Origin: CAZMLC01 sp964567125
GTDB taxonomy: Bacteria; Verrucomicrobiota; Kiritimatiellia; RFP12; UBA1067
Assembly: GCA_964567125.1 (NCBI GenBank)
Contig: CAZMLC010000084.1
Location: 1 to 10,305, forward strand
DNA length: 10,305 bases
Direction of reading: 5' to 3'
A program made the position numbers and the translations under genes. The first letter of the stretch is position 1, and each line of letters starts with the position of its first letter. A model generated the notes under the pieces. It saw only the letters and a program-made list of their open reading frames with translations, searched no databases and was not told the origin of the DNA. Positions 1 through 7,311 of the stretch are shown piece by piece.

Positions 1-1001
1 GCGCGGGCGGTACGTCCGACGCGGTGCAGATAGGCCTTGCTCAGCGTCGGCACATCGAGATTGATCACATGCGTCACGTCGGGGAGGTCGAGTCCGCGGG
101 CCGCGATATCCGAGGCGATCAGCACGCTCTTGCGTCCGCTGCGAAAATCCTCCAGCGCCTGCTTCCGCTCCCCCTTGTCCACGCCGCCGTGCAGATAGGC
201 CGCAGGCATCCGGTGATAGTCGAGCTTGGAGGCCACCTCCTCGGCGGTCTCACTGCGGTGGGCGAAGACGATCGCCCGCGTGGGTTGCAGGGCGTGGATC
301 AGGCTGCGCAGCACATCGGGCTTATCGCGCTCCTCGCAGACGAGGAAGAAGTGTTCAATGCGGGGATTCATCGGTACTGCGGCTGTCTGAAGCAGGGTCA
401 CCTGCGGCGTGAGGGCCTCGATGATCTGCGTGCTCTCGGGCTTCTCGGTAGCGGAGACGAAGACCATCTGGCGGTCGCGCGGCATGGCATGGAGGAGATT
501 GCGGATCGTCGGCACGTGTTCCTCGGTGAGGAGCTGGTCGGCCTCGTCAATCACGACCGTCTTGATGGTGTGCGCCTTGAGTTTCCGGATTTGGATAAGT
601 TCGTGGATGCGTCCGGGGGTGCCGACCACGATCTGGGGCTTCTTCTTCAGCTTCTCGATCTGGCGTTCAAGGGGCGTGCCGCCGATGAGCAGGAGGGTGG
701 TGAGCGGCCAGCCCGCGTTCACGGCCAGGTCGCAGCACTGCCGCTGGATCTGGATAGCAAGTTCGTGGGAGGGGGCGAGGATCACCAGCTGCGTCGCGGG
801 CTGCTTGGCGTCGAGGCGGCAGAAGAGCGGCAGGAGGTAGGCCAGGGTCTTGCCGGTGCCGGTCTCGGCGAGGAGATAGGCGTTCTTGCCCTCCAGCAAG
901 GCCGGGTAGGCGACGGTCTGGATCGGGGTCGGCTCAACAATCTTCTGCTTGGCCAACGCGGCGATGAGGTCGGGATGGACGTTTATCTCTGTAAAATTCA
1001 T
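1..1001 (-). CDS. DEAD-box ATP-dependent RNA helicase, N-terminal 333 codons (cut by window edge)
   Basis: This is a cytoplasmic ATP-dependent RNA helicase that would unwind RNA duplexes in ribosome assembly or mRNA turnover. Reading from ATG at 1001, visible motifs in order are: Q-motif PTPIQ near residue 24, motif I AETGTGKT (45-52), motif Ia APSHELA (76-82), TPGR (Ib), motif II DEAD (152-155), motif III SAT (183-185), motif V ARGLD (301-305) and motif VI HRVGRTAR (326-333). The second RecA-like domain and any C-terminal tail lie past the left edge. The start is the only in-frame ATG that leaves the Q-motif at a normal distance. An ATG 16 bases upstream is out of frame, and no Shine-Dalgarno sequence is visible. 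Motif Ia has Pro-Ser-His-Glu-Leu in place of the usual Pro-Thr-Arg-Glu-Leu, a variation I associate with small YfmL/CshB-type helicases rather than RhlE or CsdA. The family call is very safe; the subfamily is not. Confidence 0.96.
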   Translation of the reverse strand, partial: MNFTEINVHPDLIAALAKQKIVEPTPIQTVAYPALLEGKNAYLLAETGTGKTLAYLLPLFCRLDAKQPATQLVILAPSHELAIQIQRQCCDLAVNAGWPLTTLLLIGGTPLERQIEKLKKKPQIVVGTPGRIHELIQIRKLKAHTIKTVVIDEADQLLTEEHVPTIRNLLHAMPRDRQMVFVSATEKPESTQIIEALTPQVTLLQTAAVPMNPRIEHFFLVCEERDKPDVLRSLIHALQPTRAIVFAHRSETAEEVASKLDYHRMPAAYLHGGVDKGERKQALEDFRSGRKSVLIASDIAARGLDLPDVTHVINLDVPTLSKAYLHRVGRTAR

Positions 1002-1019
1002 GAGGAGAGTATGCCATGT

Positions 1020-1045
1020 TTGACGCGGGACTGCACGGATATAAT
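1020..1045 (+). promoter_or_regulatory. Possible plus-strand promoter ahead of the repeat region
   Basis: A perfect TATAAT stands at 1040-1045 with TTGACG at 1020-1025. The spacing is only 14 bases, shorter than the 16-18 usual for sigma-70, so this may be chance. If active, it would drive a transcript from about 1052 into the inverted-repeat region, away from the helicase gene, with no credible protein downstream. Confidence 0.2.
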
Positions 1046-1135
1046 CTGGAGGCTGGGGGGATCGCTATCGCTATCGAAATCGGTATCGAGAAAAGAAAAA
1101 ATCAATAGCCCTTGGACACGAGCGATTGAGCGTCT

Positions 1136-1148
1136 ATCGCATGGCGAT
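1136..1148. other. Small hairpin, 5-bp stem
   Basis: ATCGC at 1136-1140 pairs with GCGAT at 1144-1148 around a 3-base loop. It lies between the arms of the long inverted repeat. There is no T-run after it on either strand, so it is not a terminator. Confidence 0.4.
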
Positions 1149-1178
1149 CATGCTGAATCGGCTAGGAGGCAGAGGATC

Positions 1179-1196
1179 CCCGATGCGGGAATCGGG
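1179..1196. other. Small hairpin, 6-bp stem
   Basis: CCCGAT at 1179-1184 pairs with ATCGGG at 1191-1196 around a 6-base loop. It is nested between the arms of the long inverted repeat, just before the hexamer array. No U-tract follows on either strand. Confidence 0.45.
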
Positions 1197-1203
1197 AGAA
1201 ATC

Positions 1204-1275
1204 GATAGCGAGACCGATACCGAGACCGATAGCGAGACCGATAGCGATAGCGATTTCGATAGCGATAGGGATAGG
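1204..1275. repeat. Tandem hexamer array, 12 units of GATAGC type
   Basis: Twelve contiguous 6-base units fill this stretch exactly. In order they are GATAGC, GAGACC, GATACC, GAGACC, GATAGC, GAGACC, GATAGC, GATAGC, GATTTC, GATAGC, GATAGG, GATAGG. Every unit begins with GA, and the third to sixth positions vary among a few forms. The array is intergenic. It could be a slippage-prone minisatellite or part of a dispersed intergenic element; copies elsewhere in the genome would tell. Confidence 0.9.
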
Positions 1276-1320
1276 ATTGCGCCTTGCCCTCAGACGCTAG
1301 CGCCGTTGTCCCGCTTGCAC

Positions 1321-2518
1321 TCACGGCGCTGTCAGCACGATCGTGGTCAATGAACGCGCGGGGGCGTTGTAATTCAGCAACCCCTTTGTGCAGGCCAGCG
1401 CAGCCAGCGGCGCGCAATCCTCTGTTGCAGACGTCCGGTAGGCCACACCCGCAGCCGATAGAGCGTTAGGAAACCGGAGGCTATAGGCGCGTTCCGTATC
1501 GGCTGTGTTGAGAAGCGCCACGACCAGCGTGCGACGCGACGGACTGATCGCCGCCAGCACGGTCGGGTCGCTGCTCTCGATGAGCGTGTATCCTTGCTTA
1601 AAGAAGCGCGTGATCTGCATGCGCACATAAAAATTCTTTACAGGCCGATAGGTCTGTTTCTTGAAATCACAGCGCCAGAGGCACCAGGTCTCATTGCCCT
1701 CCTCAAAGAGCTGCCAATCCAGCCAGGCGATGGGCTGCATGATGCGCAGATCATCGAACATTTTCTGCGTCAACAGCAGATTGCTGTGTAGGGCCGAGGT
1801 CGCCTTGGGCATGCCCATCGGTCCGGTCTCGGACTGCCACAGCGGTTTGTGCGCGGACTGAACGCATCCGCGAATCTCCGCGCGCTCCGCATCGCTGGCA
1901 AAATAAGTGTGCGTATTGATCTGGCGCACGCGCGGCAAAATATCGCCAGCCTGCTGGTAAGCCTTGAGCGCCTGCAAACAGTGCCGCGTACTCGTTTCAT
2001 CCGAAGCGGCTAGGCCTACGTTCAAAGTCGTTCTTTTTTTCAATTCCTCATCCAGCATGCGCAGCAGCGTGATCTGGGTCTCTGTTGAAAAGTGACACCC
2101 CTCCTGCGATCCCAGCGCGTGCCAATAATCCGTGAGCGGTTCATTGAAGGGTTCCAGCGTGCGGAAGGTGATGCCGTGTTCTGTCTGATACCACGCGCAG
2201 ACATCGAGCAGATAGCGGCAGAACGCAGCGTAATATTCCGGTTTGAGGTTGTCCTGCTGCGGATCCGCATGGCCTGCCNNNNNNNNNNNNNNNNNNNNNN
2301 NNNNNNNNNNNNNNNNNNNNNNNNNNNNNNNNNNNNNNNNNNNNNNNNNNNNNNNNNNNNNNNNNNNNNNNNNNNNNNGCCCACCAGCAGAGCGACGTTC
2401 CCCACCCTTCCACGGTCTGATGCCGCTGCGCCGTATTGATCGCAACGCGGATCGTCTCAGCATGCACGACGCCAGCCCATAGGCCCAGCGCCATCACCCA
2501 TATCCTGGTTCGTCCCAT
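1321..2518 (-). CDS. Exported GH30-like glycosidase (endo-beta-1,6-galactanase type), interrupted by a scaffold gap
   Basis: This is a secreted retaining glycoside hydrolase of the GH-A clan. Before the gap, 46 residues are visible: a signal peptide (residues 1-20, ending VVHA before ETIRV), then EGWGTSLCWW. The next codon begins GC, giving the SLCWWA signature I know from GH30 endo-beta-1,6-galactanases. After the gap, 318 residues remain: FNEP with the likely acid/base Glu at 2140-2142, INTHTYF, then QSETGPMG with the likely nucleophile Glu at 1828-1830 (104 residues later), and a C-terminal beta-sandwich-like region. The two parts are in different frames only because 100 N replaces an unknown length; an intact gene needs a missing length divisible by three. 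About 100 or more residues are probably lost. The start at 2518 has GGAGG at 2524-2528, five bases upstream. The gene is divergent from the operon at 2820. Family call is good; the exact substrate is inferred. Confidence 0.85.
2279..2378. other. Scaffold gap of 100 N
   Basis: Exactly 100 undetermined bases fall inside the GH30-like gene. The flanking coding frames do not join across 100 bases but would across any multiple of three, so 100 is a placeholder length. The missing part should encode the early strands of the catalytic barrel. Confidence 0.97.
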
Positions 2519-2523
2519 ATACG

Positions 2524-2528
2524 CCTCC
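2524..2528 (-). promoter_or_regulatory. Ribosome binding site of the GH30-like gene
   Basis: On the minus strand GGAGG lies five bases before the ATG at 2518. It fixes that start, which is also the one that gives a proper signal peptide. Confidence 0.75.
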
Positions 2529-2808
2529 GCGTCCTTCGTTTTGTTTATGCACCCCCATCCGATAACGGGGTACTGTAGCAAACCTGCATCAGGGATCAAC
2601 GCCGAATCCGTTGTTCCACGATTCTTTATAACCAATAAACCGCGCCGTCCGGATGGTGCGTTCCGCGAACGATTAGACTCAACAATTGACATTCGATTTG
2701 CTTTCGAAAAGATTTCATAAACTTTTTCTTGCGTTTTCAAAGATGAAATGTTATTTCTTAATTTAACGATTATCTGTGTGTTACATGTGGCGTATAAAAC
2801 GTCTTCAT

Positions 2809-2814
2809 TGGAGG
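2809..2814 (+). promoter_or_regulatory. Ribosome binding site of the passenger/LamG gene
   Basis: TGGAGG lies five bases before the ATG at 2820. It decides for this start over the in-frame ATG at 2748, which lacks such a site and would put 24 extra residues before the signal peptide. Confidence 0.75.
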
Positions 2815-2819
2815 TTGTG

Positions 2820-5754
2820 ATGAGAACATTGTTACGGCTCTTTTCTTTTTCATGTATATTGTGTACTTCTGCCTTCGGACAGTTGAATGAACCCGCGTTG
2901 TGGATTGGTCAAACTGCGTCTGCCAATTTCTTCGATGCGCAGAACTGGCAGAACGGCATGGTCCCGAATGAAATCAACGCATGGGCCTACATTACGAATA
3001 CGCCGCTGACGCAGCTCTCCATTACGAACGATCTCACGTTGAACTATCTGCGCGTTGCCGCGCCATCCTCAACGGACCTTTCAATCATCGGCGATCCGGG
3101 AAAAATGTTGACGCTCAATGGCAGCAACTGCGTCATTCGGATCGAAAATCGCCGCGTGCTTTGTTACATGCCTTTGGCGGGAACAAACGGCCTTTATAAA
3201 ACAGGCCCCAGTCCTTTCTATCCGTACAGCGGCATTTTCGTAACCGGTACGACCACCGTGGCGCAGAGCGTGATCGGTCTTGACTTCCGCACGTATGCGC
3301 GTTCCACAGATACGCTCGTCAGCAACATGCTGCCTACCGAGGCCGTTATTTTCACACAATACGGCGGACAGATCCGTCTGGGGGGACGCCCGGCGCGTAC
3401 AACCGATCAACTCTATTCCTGTACGCTGACCGCAGGAAACACGCGCATGATCTGCACGCAAAGCGGCAACCTCTCCGCTGGGCAGCTGGTCACTAGCACG
3501 GACACTGCCATCCCCGAGGGAACATACGTCAAGGCGATCATCGGGAACAGCACCGTTGAGCTGAGCAACGCCGCGCTCCTCAGCGGAGACTACGCGCTGA
3601 CCTTTGAGGCGAAAACCTTTTCCACCGTGCAGCGGTTCGATACGGTTTATCTCGCCGCGTCTGGTTCATTCTACGTGGGTGGCGATAATGCTAAGATTGA
3701 AATCGGCGCGCTTTCCGGCCGCAATGGCTTGACACTCGACAGCTTCATCGGGACCTCGACTAACACCTTCGTTGAAATTCAGAATACGCGCGACTTCCTC
3801 GGGGCCATCGCCCTGAACAATGCCGCCGGCGTTACTTTCACTCAGCAACGCCTCGCGCCGACCAATGCGCCGGTCAGCGGTGCCATCTTCCACGTCGATG
3901 CCAGCCGCGCCAGCACCCTGACCTTGGTGAATGGCACGGATGTCGATAAATGGCAGGACGTGAACGGCACCTTGACAACCGCAGGCACCTCCATCCGCTG
4001 GGCGCAAGGTACAGGACGCACCATGTTCCGCCCCAAACTGCTGACCAATGCGCTCAATGGAAAACCGGTTGTCGATTGTGGTGCACCAGGCTCGAAAACC
4101 TGCATGATCTTCAATGATACGCTCACCACCGTGCGTACCGCCTTTATTGTGCTCGGCAGTCAGCAAGGCGGCGGCATCTTCCTCGGTACAAAAGACACGG
4201 GTACCGCACTTTTCCAACGCGGCATGGATCCCGTCGTGAACAAGGGCAAGTTTGAGGCTGCTGGCAAAACCTACGTTGTCCCGCTGACCAAGAACCACGC
4301 GCTCTTCTGGGATCTGGATGCCTCGCACAAAGCATGGATCAATGGCGAACAGATCGACTATCAGATTTCCGGCCTTTCCGGCGATTACGACATCGTGACC
4401 GTCGCCCTCAGCTCCGTGATTTCCGGACGTGAGATCACGGCCTTCTGCGCCAACAATGTCAACACCTACCCGGAGCGCACGGGCGGCGCACGCCTCGCCG
4501 AGGTCATTCTCTACGACAAGGTGCTCTCCGAACAAGAGCGTCGCGATACTGAGGCCTATCTCGCCAAGAAATGGTTCGACCGTGACATGCCGGGTTACGG
4601 TGCACCGCGACTTCCGATTCTGAATGCCTTTGGTTCCTCAAACTGGGTGCGAAGCGATTCCGCAGCCCTCTCCATCGGCCAACTCACCGTGACCAACAGC
4701 TTGGCTCTGCCTGTCAACACAGAGGTGAAGATGGTTCGCAGCACGCTCGACGGCACGCTGAATCTCGCGGGCGGCCGCCTGCAAGTCGAGTCCTATGTGA
4801 CGCCCACCACACCCCCCGCAGGTGTAACCATCCATGCGGACGCCACAACGGCGATCACCACCAGCGACGACAAGGTCACGCGCTGGAACCATGCCACCGG
4901 CGGCGAACACTACGTCTACGCGGATCCCGGATATGAACCGACGCTGGTCGCCGCAGGCCTGAACAATAAGCCGATCGTTGACTTCGGCGCCAACGGTTCG
5001 AAGTGCTACATGAAATGGGAGACGAACGTGGTCTTCCGCTCCTTCTTCTGGGTCGCGCAACTGCTGGGCAATGCCTCGGAACCGATCGGTTCCTGGATGC
5101 CGATGATGGGTGCTGCCAGCCATTTTTACCGCAGCGCGCAAGCTGTATGGAACCCTACCGTGAACCTGACCACGCGGACAGGCGCCGCATACCTTTCGGA
5201 GCGCCAGATCGATCCCCTCGCCACCATCATACCCACCTCGCAGTTTGCACTCTACGGACAAGTTATGGCGGCCTCCTCGGTCGCCAATGGATTTGCCTGC
5301 GGCGCGTACGATGCGGCCANNNNNNNNNNNNNNNNNNNNNNNNNNNNNNNNNNNNNNNNNNNNNNNNNNNNNNNNNNNNNNNNNNNNNNNNNNNNNNNNN
5401 NNNNNNNNNNNNNNNNNNNGCCTTGATACCGCCTATTTCCAAGGGTTTGCGGATCTCGTCCTCGCGGATCAGACCACGCTGACCACGGACATCCCGTTTG
5501 TACTGAACGTCACGGGCGCACTCACCATCAACGGCACTGGCACGCTGTCTCTCTCTTTCCCCGCAAACACGACCGATTACGTAGGCAGTTATCCGCTGCT
5601 GCACTTCGGTTCGCTGGATAGCGCAAGCGCAACGCGCCTGACGCAGTGGACCGTCTCCGGCGTTCCTGCGCGCTATCGCTCCAGCCTCGTGCTGCAAGAT
5701 AACCAGCTCGTCCTGCGCGTCTACGCCGCAGGCACGACCATCCTCATTCACTAA
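2820..5754 (+). CDS. Large secreted passenger-like protein with two LamG-type (ConA-like) repeats, interrupted by a scaffold gap
   Basis: This is an exported, probably surface or matrix protein. A signal peptide (residues 1-21, MRTLLRLFSF to SAFGQ) is followed by a beta-rich passenger-like region (WIGQTASANFFDAQNWQNG, many short Thr/Asn/Gly strands, to about residue 350). Two related ConA-lectin-like modules follow. The first, about 355-586, runs from IFHVDAS through KPVVDCG to LAEVILYDKVLSEQERRDTE. The second starts near 668 with VTIHADAT and KPIVDFG and is cut at 833 by the gap. LamG-like modules of this form bind glycans or act as adhesive spacers. After the gap, 110 residues form a C-terminal beta domain (TINGTGTLSLSFPAN, YPLLHFGSL). 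No PEP-CTERM or LPXTG tail is visible. The frames join only if the real gap is a multiple of three. It is the first gene of the operon, ending 8 bases before the oxidoreductase. The molecular function is unknown. Confidence 0.85.
3420..3611 (+). other. Inserted-looking module inside the passenger region
   Basis: Residues 201-264 of the large protein (CTLTAGNTRM, then LSAGQLV, IPEGTYV, STVELSNAA, YALTFEA) read as a compact unit. They follow the pattern 'value, threshold, allowed direction, strand', seen in repetitive secreted and phage-tail-like proteins. It interrupts an otherwise continuous run of passenger-like strands. Its function is unknown; it may be a small mobile domain shared among paralogues. 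Confidence 0.4.
5320..5419. other. Scaffold gap of 100 N
   Basis: Exactly 100 undetermined bases interrupt the second LamG-like module of the large secreted protein. The coding frame before the gap and the one after it join only if the true missing length is a multiple of three, so 100 is a placeholder. Confidence 0.97.
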
Positions 5755-5762
5755 GGAGATCT

Positions 5763-7304
5763 ATGCGTTTCACCCTTCTACTCGTATGCAGTTTCTGGGC
5801 AGGCCTCATCGTTGCCGCGACCAACATCGCGCAGACGAGTAGCACAGGGTCGCTCTGGGCTTCGACCACATCCGGTTCATCGCCCCGACTCGCCGAGATT
5901 ATCGACACGGACATCGCCGTTGTCGGTGGCGGCAGCGGCGGTTTCGGCGCTGCATGGTCCGCCGCCTACCTCGGCGCCAAGGTTGTTCTGATTGAAAAAC
6001 AGGGCATGCTGGGCGGAACCTCGACCATCGGCGGCGTCAACAACTGGGAACCCGGCATGGGCGGAACCGGCGTTCCCTATCGCGTCTGGCAGAAATTGCA
6101 GCAGAAGGGCGATGCCGCCGGCGTCTATCGTTTCGAACGACACTGCGCATGGAAGAAAGTCTGGGAGAAATACACCTTCCCCGGCGGTATCCTCGTCACG
6201 GATCCCTGCATCGGCTATGAACATACCCAGCGCCGACACGGTCCCGGCATGGGCAATGAGAAATGGTTCAGCCGCTATTGTCACGGCGTGATCTTCGATC
6301 CGGACGCCATGTCCCAGGCCATGCAGGAACTGCTGCAGGAAACCGGCAACTGCCGCGTCCTGCTCAACACCGCCTTTGTGCAGGCGCAACATCAGAATGG
6401 CCGCGTCTCGGCCATCATGCTCTCGGATGGCACGCTGGTGAAGGCCAAGATCTTTATCGATGCCACGGATGGCGCGCTCTGCACGCAGATAGGCTGCACC
6501 GCGCTGATCGGCCGCGACAAACGCAGCGACTTCAATGAACCCGGCGCACCGGTTGAATCCACCAATTCTCTCAACGGAGCTTCCCTGATTTTCCGTGTCA
6601 CGCCGCGCCCCGCAGGCGAAGTCGCGGCCATCGATCCGCTCGCCTCCGACATTCCCGAAACCTGCTGGTGGGGCAGTTTCCCCTATTCCTTCATGGGCCG
6701 CTATCCGAATGGCGATGTCTTTGTCAACATGCTCCCCACTATGAAGGGTGCAGAGTATGTCGCGCTTGGCGAAGAGGCGGCTCACACCGAGTGCACCCGC
6801 CGCATCTATGCGTATTGGCACTATCTGCAGAAGACCTACGAAGAGTTCCGCTATTATAAGCTCCGGTCGATCTTCCCCATGATGGGCGTGCGCGAAACGC
6901 GCCGCATCGTCTGCGACTACATGCTGAACCAGAATGATCTGATCGCAGGCATCAAGAATCAGGGACACACGGACATGATCGCCATTGCCGACCATCCCAT
7001 GGATACGCACGGCGGCAGCGGCCCCAGCGGTGAACTCAAATCCGAGTACGGCATTCCCTACCGCTGCCTGCTGCCCAAGGAGACCGTCAACGTGCTGATC
7101 GCCTCGCGCGCCGCAGGCTTCAGCGCGATCGCGGCCTCCAGCTGCCGCCTCTCGCGCACCATGATGCAGCTCGGCGAGGCCGCCGGTGTGGCAGCCCATC
7201 AGGCTGTCACGCGCAATCGCGCGCTGCGCGATGTCGATCCCGACGATATCCGGCGCGTCATGTCTGAACGGATTGATGCGCCGATCCCCCGCGTGATTGA
7301 ATAG
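5763..7304 (+). CDS. Secreted FAD-dependent oxidoreductase (FAD_oxidored type)
   Basis: This flavoprotein has a Sec-type signal peptide (residues 1-19, ending LIVAA) with no twin arginine. A Ser/Thr-rich linker (about 20-48) leads to a Rossmann FAD-binding motif, VVGGGSGGFGAA with GxGxxG at residues 55-60, and a strand ending LIEKQ, whose Glu would bind the ribose. GGTSTIGGVN follows, as in related succinate-dehydrogenase-like and FAD_oxidored proteins. The C-terminal part has GIPYRCLLPKE, then SSCRLSRTMMQLGEAAG, the helix that closes over FAD in this family. At 513 residues it is near the usual size. AAGGAG at 5753-5758 gives a strong ribosome site. It is the second gene of the operon, 8 bases after the passenger gene and 7 before the GH29-like gene. 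The substrate is unknown; the neighbours suggest oxidation of a sugar or glycan end outside the cytoplasm. Confidence 0.88.
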   Translation: MRFTLLLVCSFWAGLIVAATNIAQTSSTGSLWASTTSGSSPRLAEIIDTDIAVVGGGSGGFGAAWSAAYLGAKVVLIEKQGMLGGTSTIGGVNNWEPGMGGTGVPYRVWQKLQQKGDAAGVYRFERHCAWKKVWEKYTFPGGILVTDPCIGYEHTQRRHGPGMGNEKWFSRYCHGVIFDPDAMSQAMQELLQETGNCRVLLNTAFVQAQHQNGRVSAIMLSDGTLVKAKIFIDATDGALCTQIGCTALIGRDKRSDFNEPGAPVESTNSLNGASLIFRVTPRPAGEVAAIDPLASDIPETCWWGSFPYSFMGRYPNGDVFVNMLPTMKGAEYVALGEEAAHTECTRRIYAYWHYLQKTYEEFRYYKLRSIFPMMGVRETRRIVCDYMLNQNDLIAGIKNQGHTDMIAIADHPMDTHGGSGPSGELKSEYGIPYRCLLPKETVNVLIASRAAGFSAIAASSCRLSRTMMQLGEAAGVAAHQAVTRNRALRDVDPDDIRRVMSERIDAPIPRVIE

Positions 7305-7311
7305 GCCCGCC

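Larger units (their letters stand above)
1061..1272. repeat. Long-range imperfect inverted repeat
   Basis: The segment 1061-1087 (built of ATCGCT-like hexamers) is the reverse complement of 1246-1272, inside the hexamer array, at 25 of 27 positions by eye. The arms are separated by 158 bases. The shared feature is not just the GATAGC unit: the single odd unit GATTTC at 1252-1257 is matched by GAAATC at 1077-1082, which keeps the register. A transcript across the region could fold into a long stem. Because the arms are low-complexity hexamers, the match may also come from two insertions of one repeat family in opposite orientation. Confidence 0.75.
1002..1320. other. Non-coding spacer with hexamer repeats and hairpins
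   Basis: This 319-base stretch separates the GH30-like gene from the helicase gene, both on the minus strand. Short open frames cross it on both strands, but their translations are just the hexamer repeat read as Ser-Glu-Thr-Asp or Arg-Tyr-Arg-Ser runs, so I do not call genes. It holds a plus-strand TATAAT box, two arms of a long inverted repeat, two small hairpins and a hexamer array, each listed separately. I see no clear rho-independent terminator after the GH30-like gene and no convincing minus-strand promoter for the helicase. Confidence 0.8.
2519..2819. promoter_or_regulatory. Divergent intergenic promoter region
   Basis: This AT-richer 301-base spacer lies between the minus-strand GH30-like gene and the plus-strand operon, so it must hold promoters for both. 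For the operon, a consensus TTGACA stands at 2686-2691, but the best -10 at 17 bases (AAGATT, 2709-2714) is poor. A second box, TATAAA at 2793-2798, has only a weak -35. For the GH30-like gene, the minus strand carries TATAAA at 2630-2625, giving a leader near 100 bases. A short palindrome TTTCGAAA (2702-2709) sits just after the TTGACA. A shared regulator for both directions is possible but not shown. Confidence 0.4.

Noticed and set aside
24..1208. Plus-strand open frame of 394 codons
   Set aside because: It is antisense to the DEAD-box helicase, whose full set of motifs is on the minus strand; long opposite frames are common in GC-rich DNA.
1303..1314. Near-palindrome around CGCTAGCG as a terminator for the GH30-like gene
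   Set aside because: There is no loop and no following T-run on the minus strand.
1126..1353. Plus-strand frame with Ser-Glu-Thr-Asp repeats and the opposite Arg-Tyr-rich frame
   Set aside because: The repeats are the translation of a 6-base tandem array in a non-coding spacer; neither frame has a supporting ribosome site or a recognisable domain.
2748..2819. Upstream in-frame start for the passenger/LamG gene
   Set aside because: TGGAGG and a clean signal peptide favour the ATG at 2820.
3666..4535. Minus-strand frame of 289 codons
   Set aside because: Antisense to the first LamG-like module of the large secreted protein; no domain or ribosome site.
4638..5261. Minus-strand frame of 207 codons
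   Set aside because: Antisense to the second LamG-like module; no independent support.
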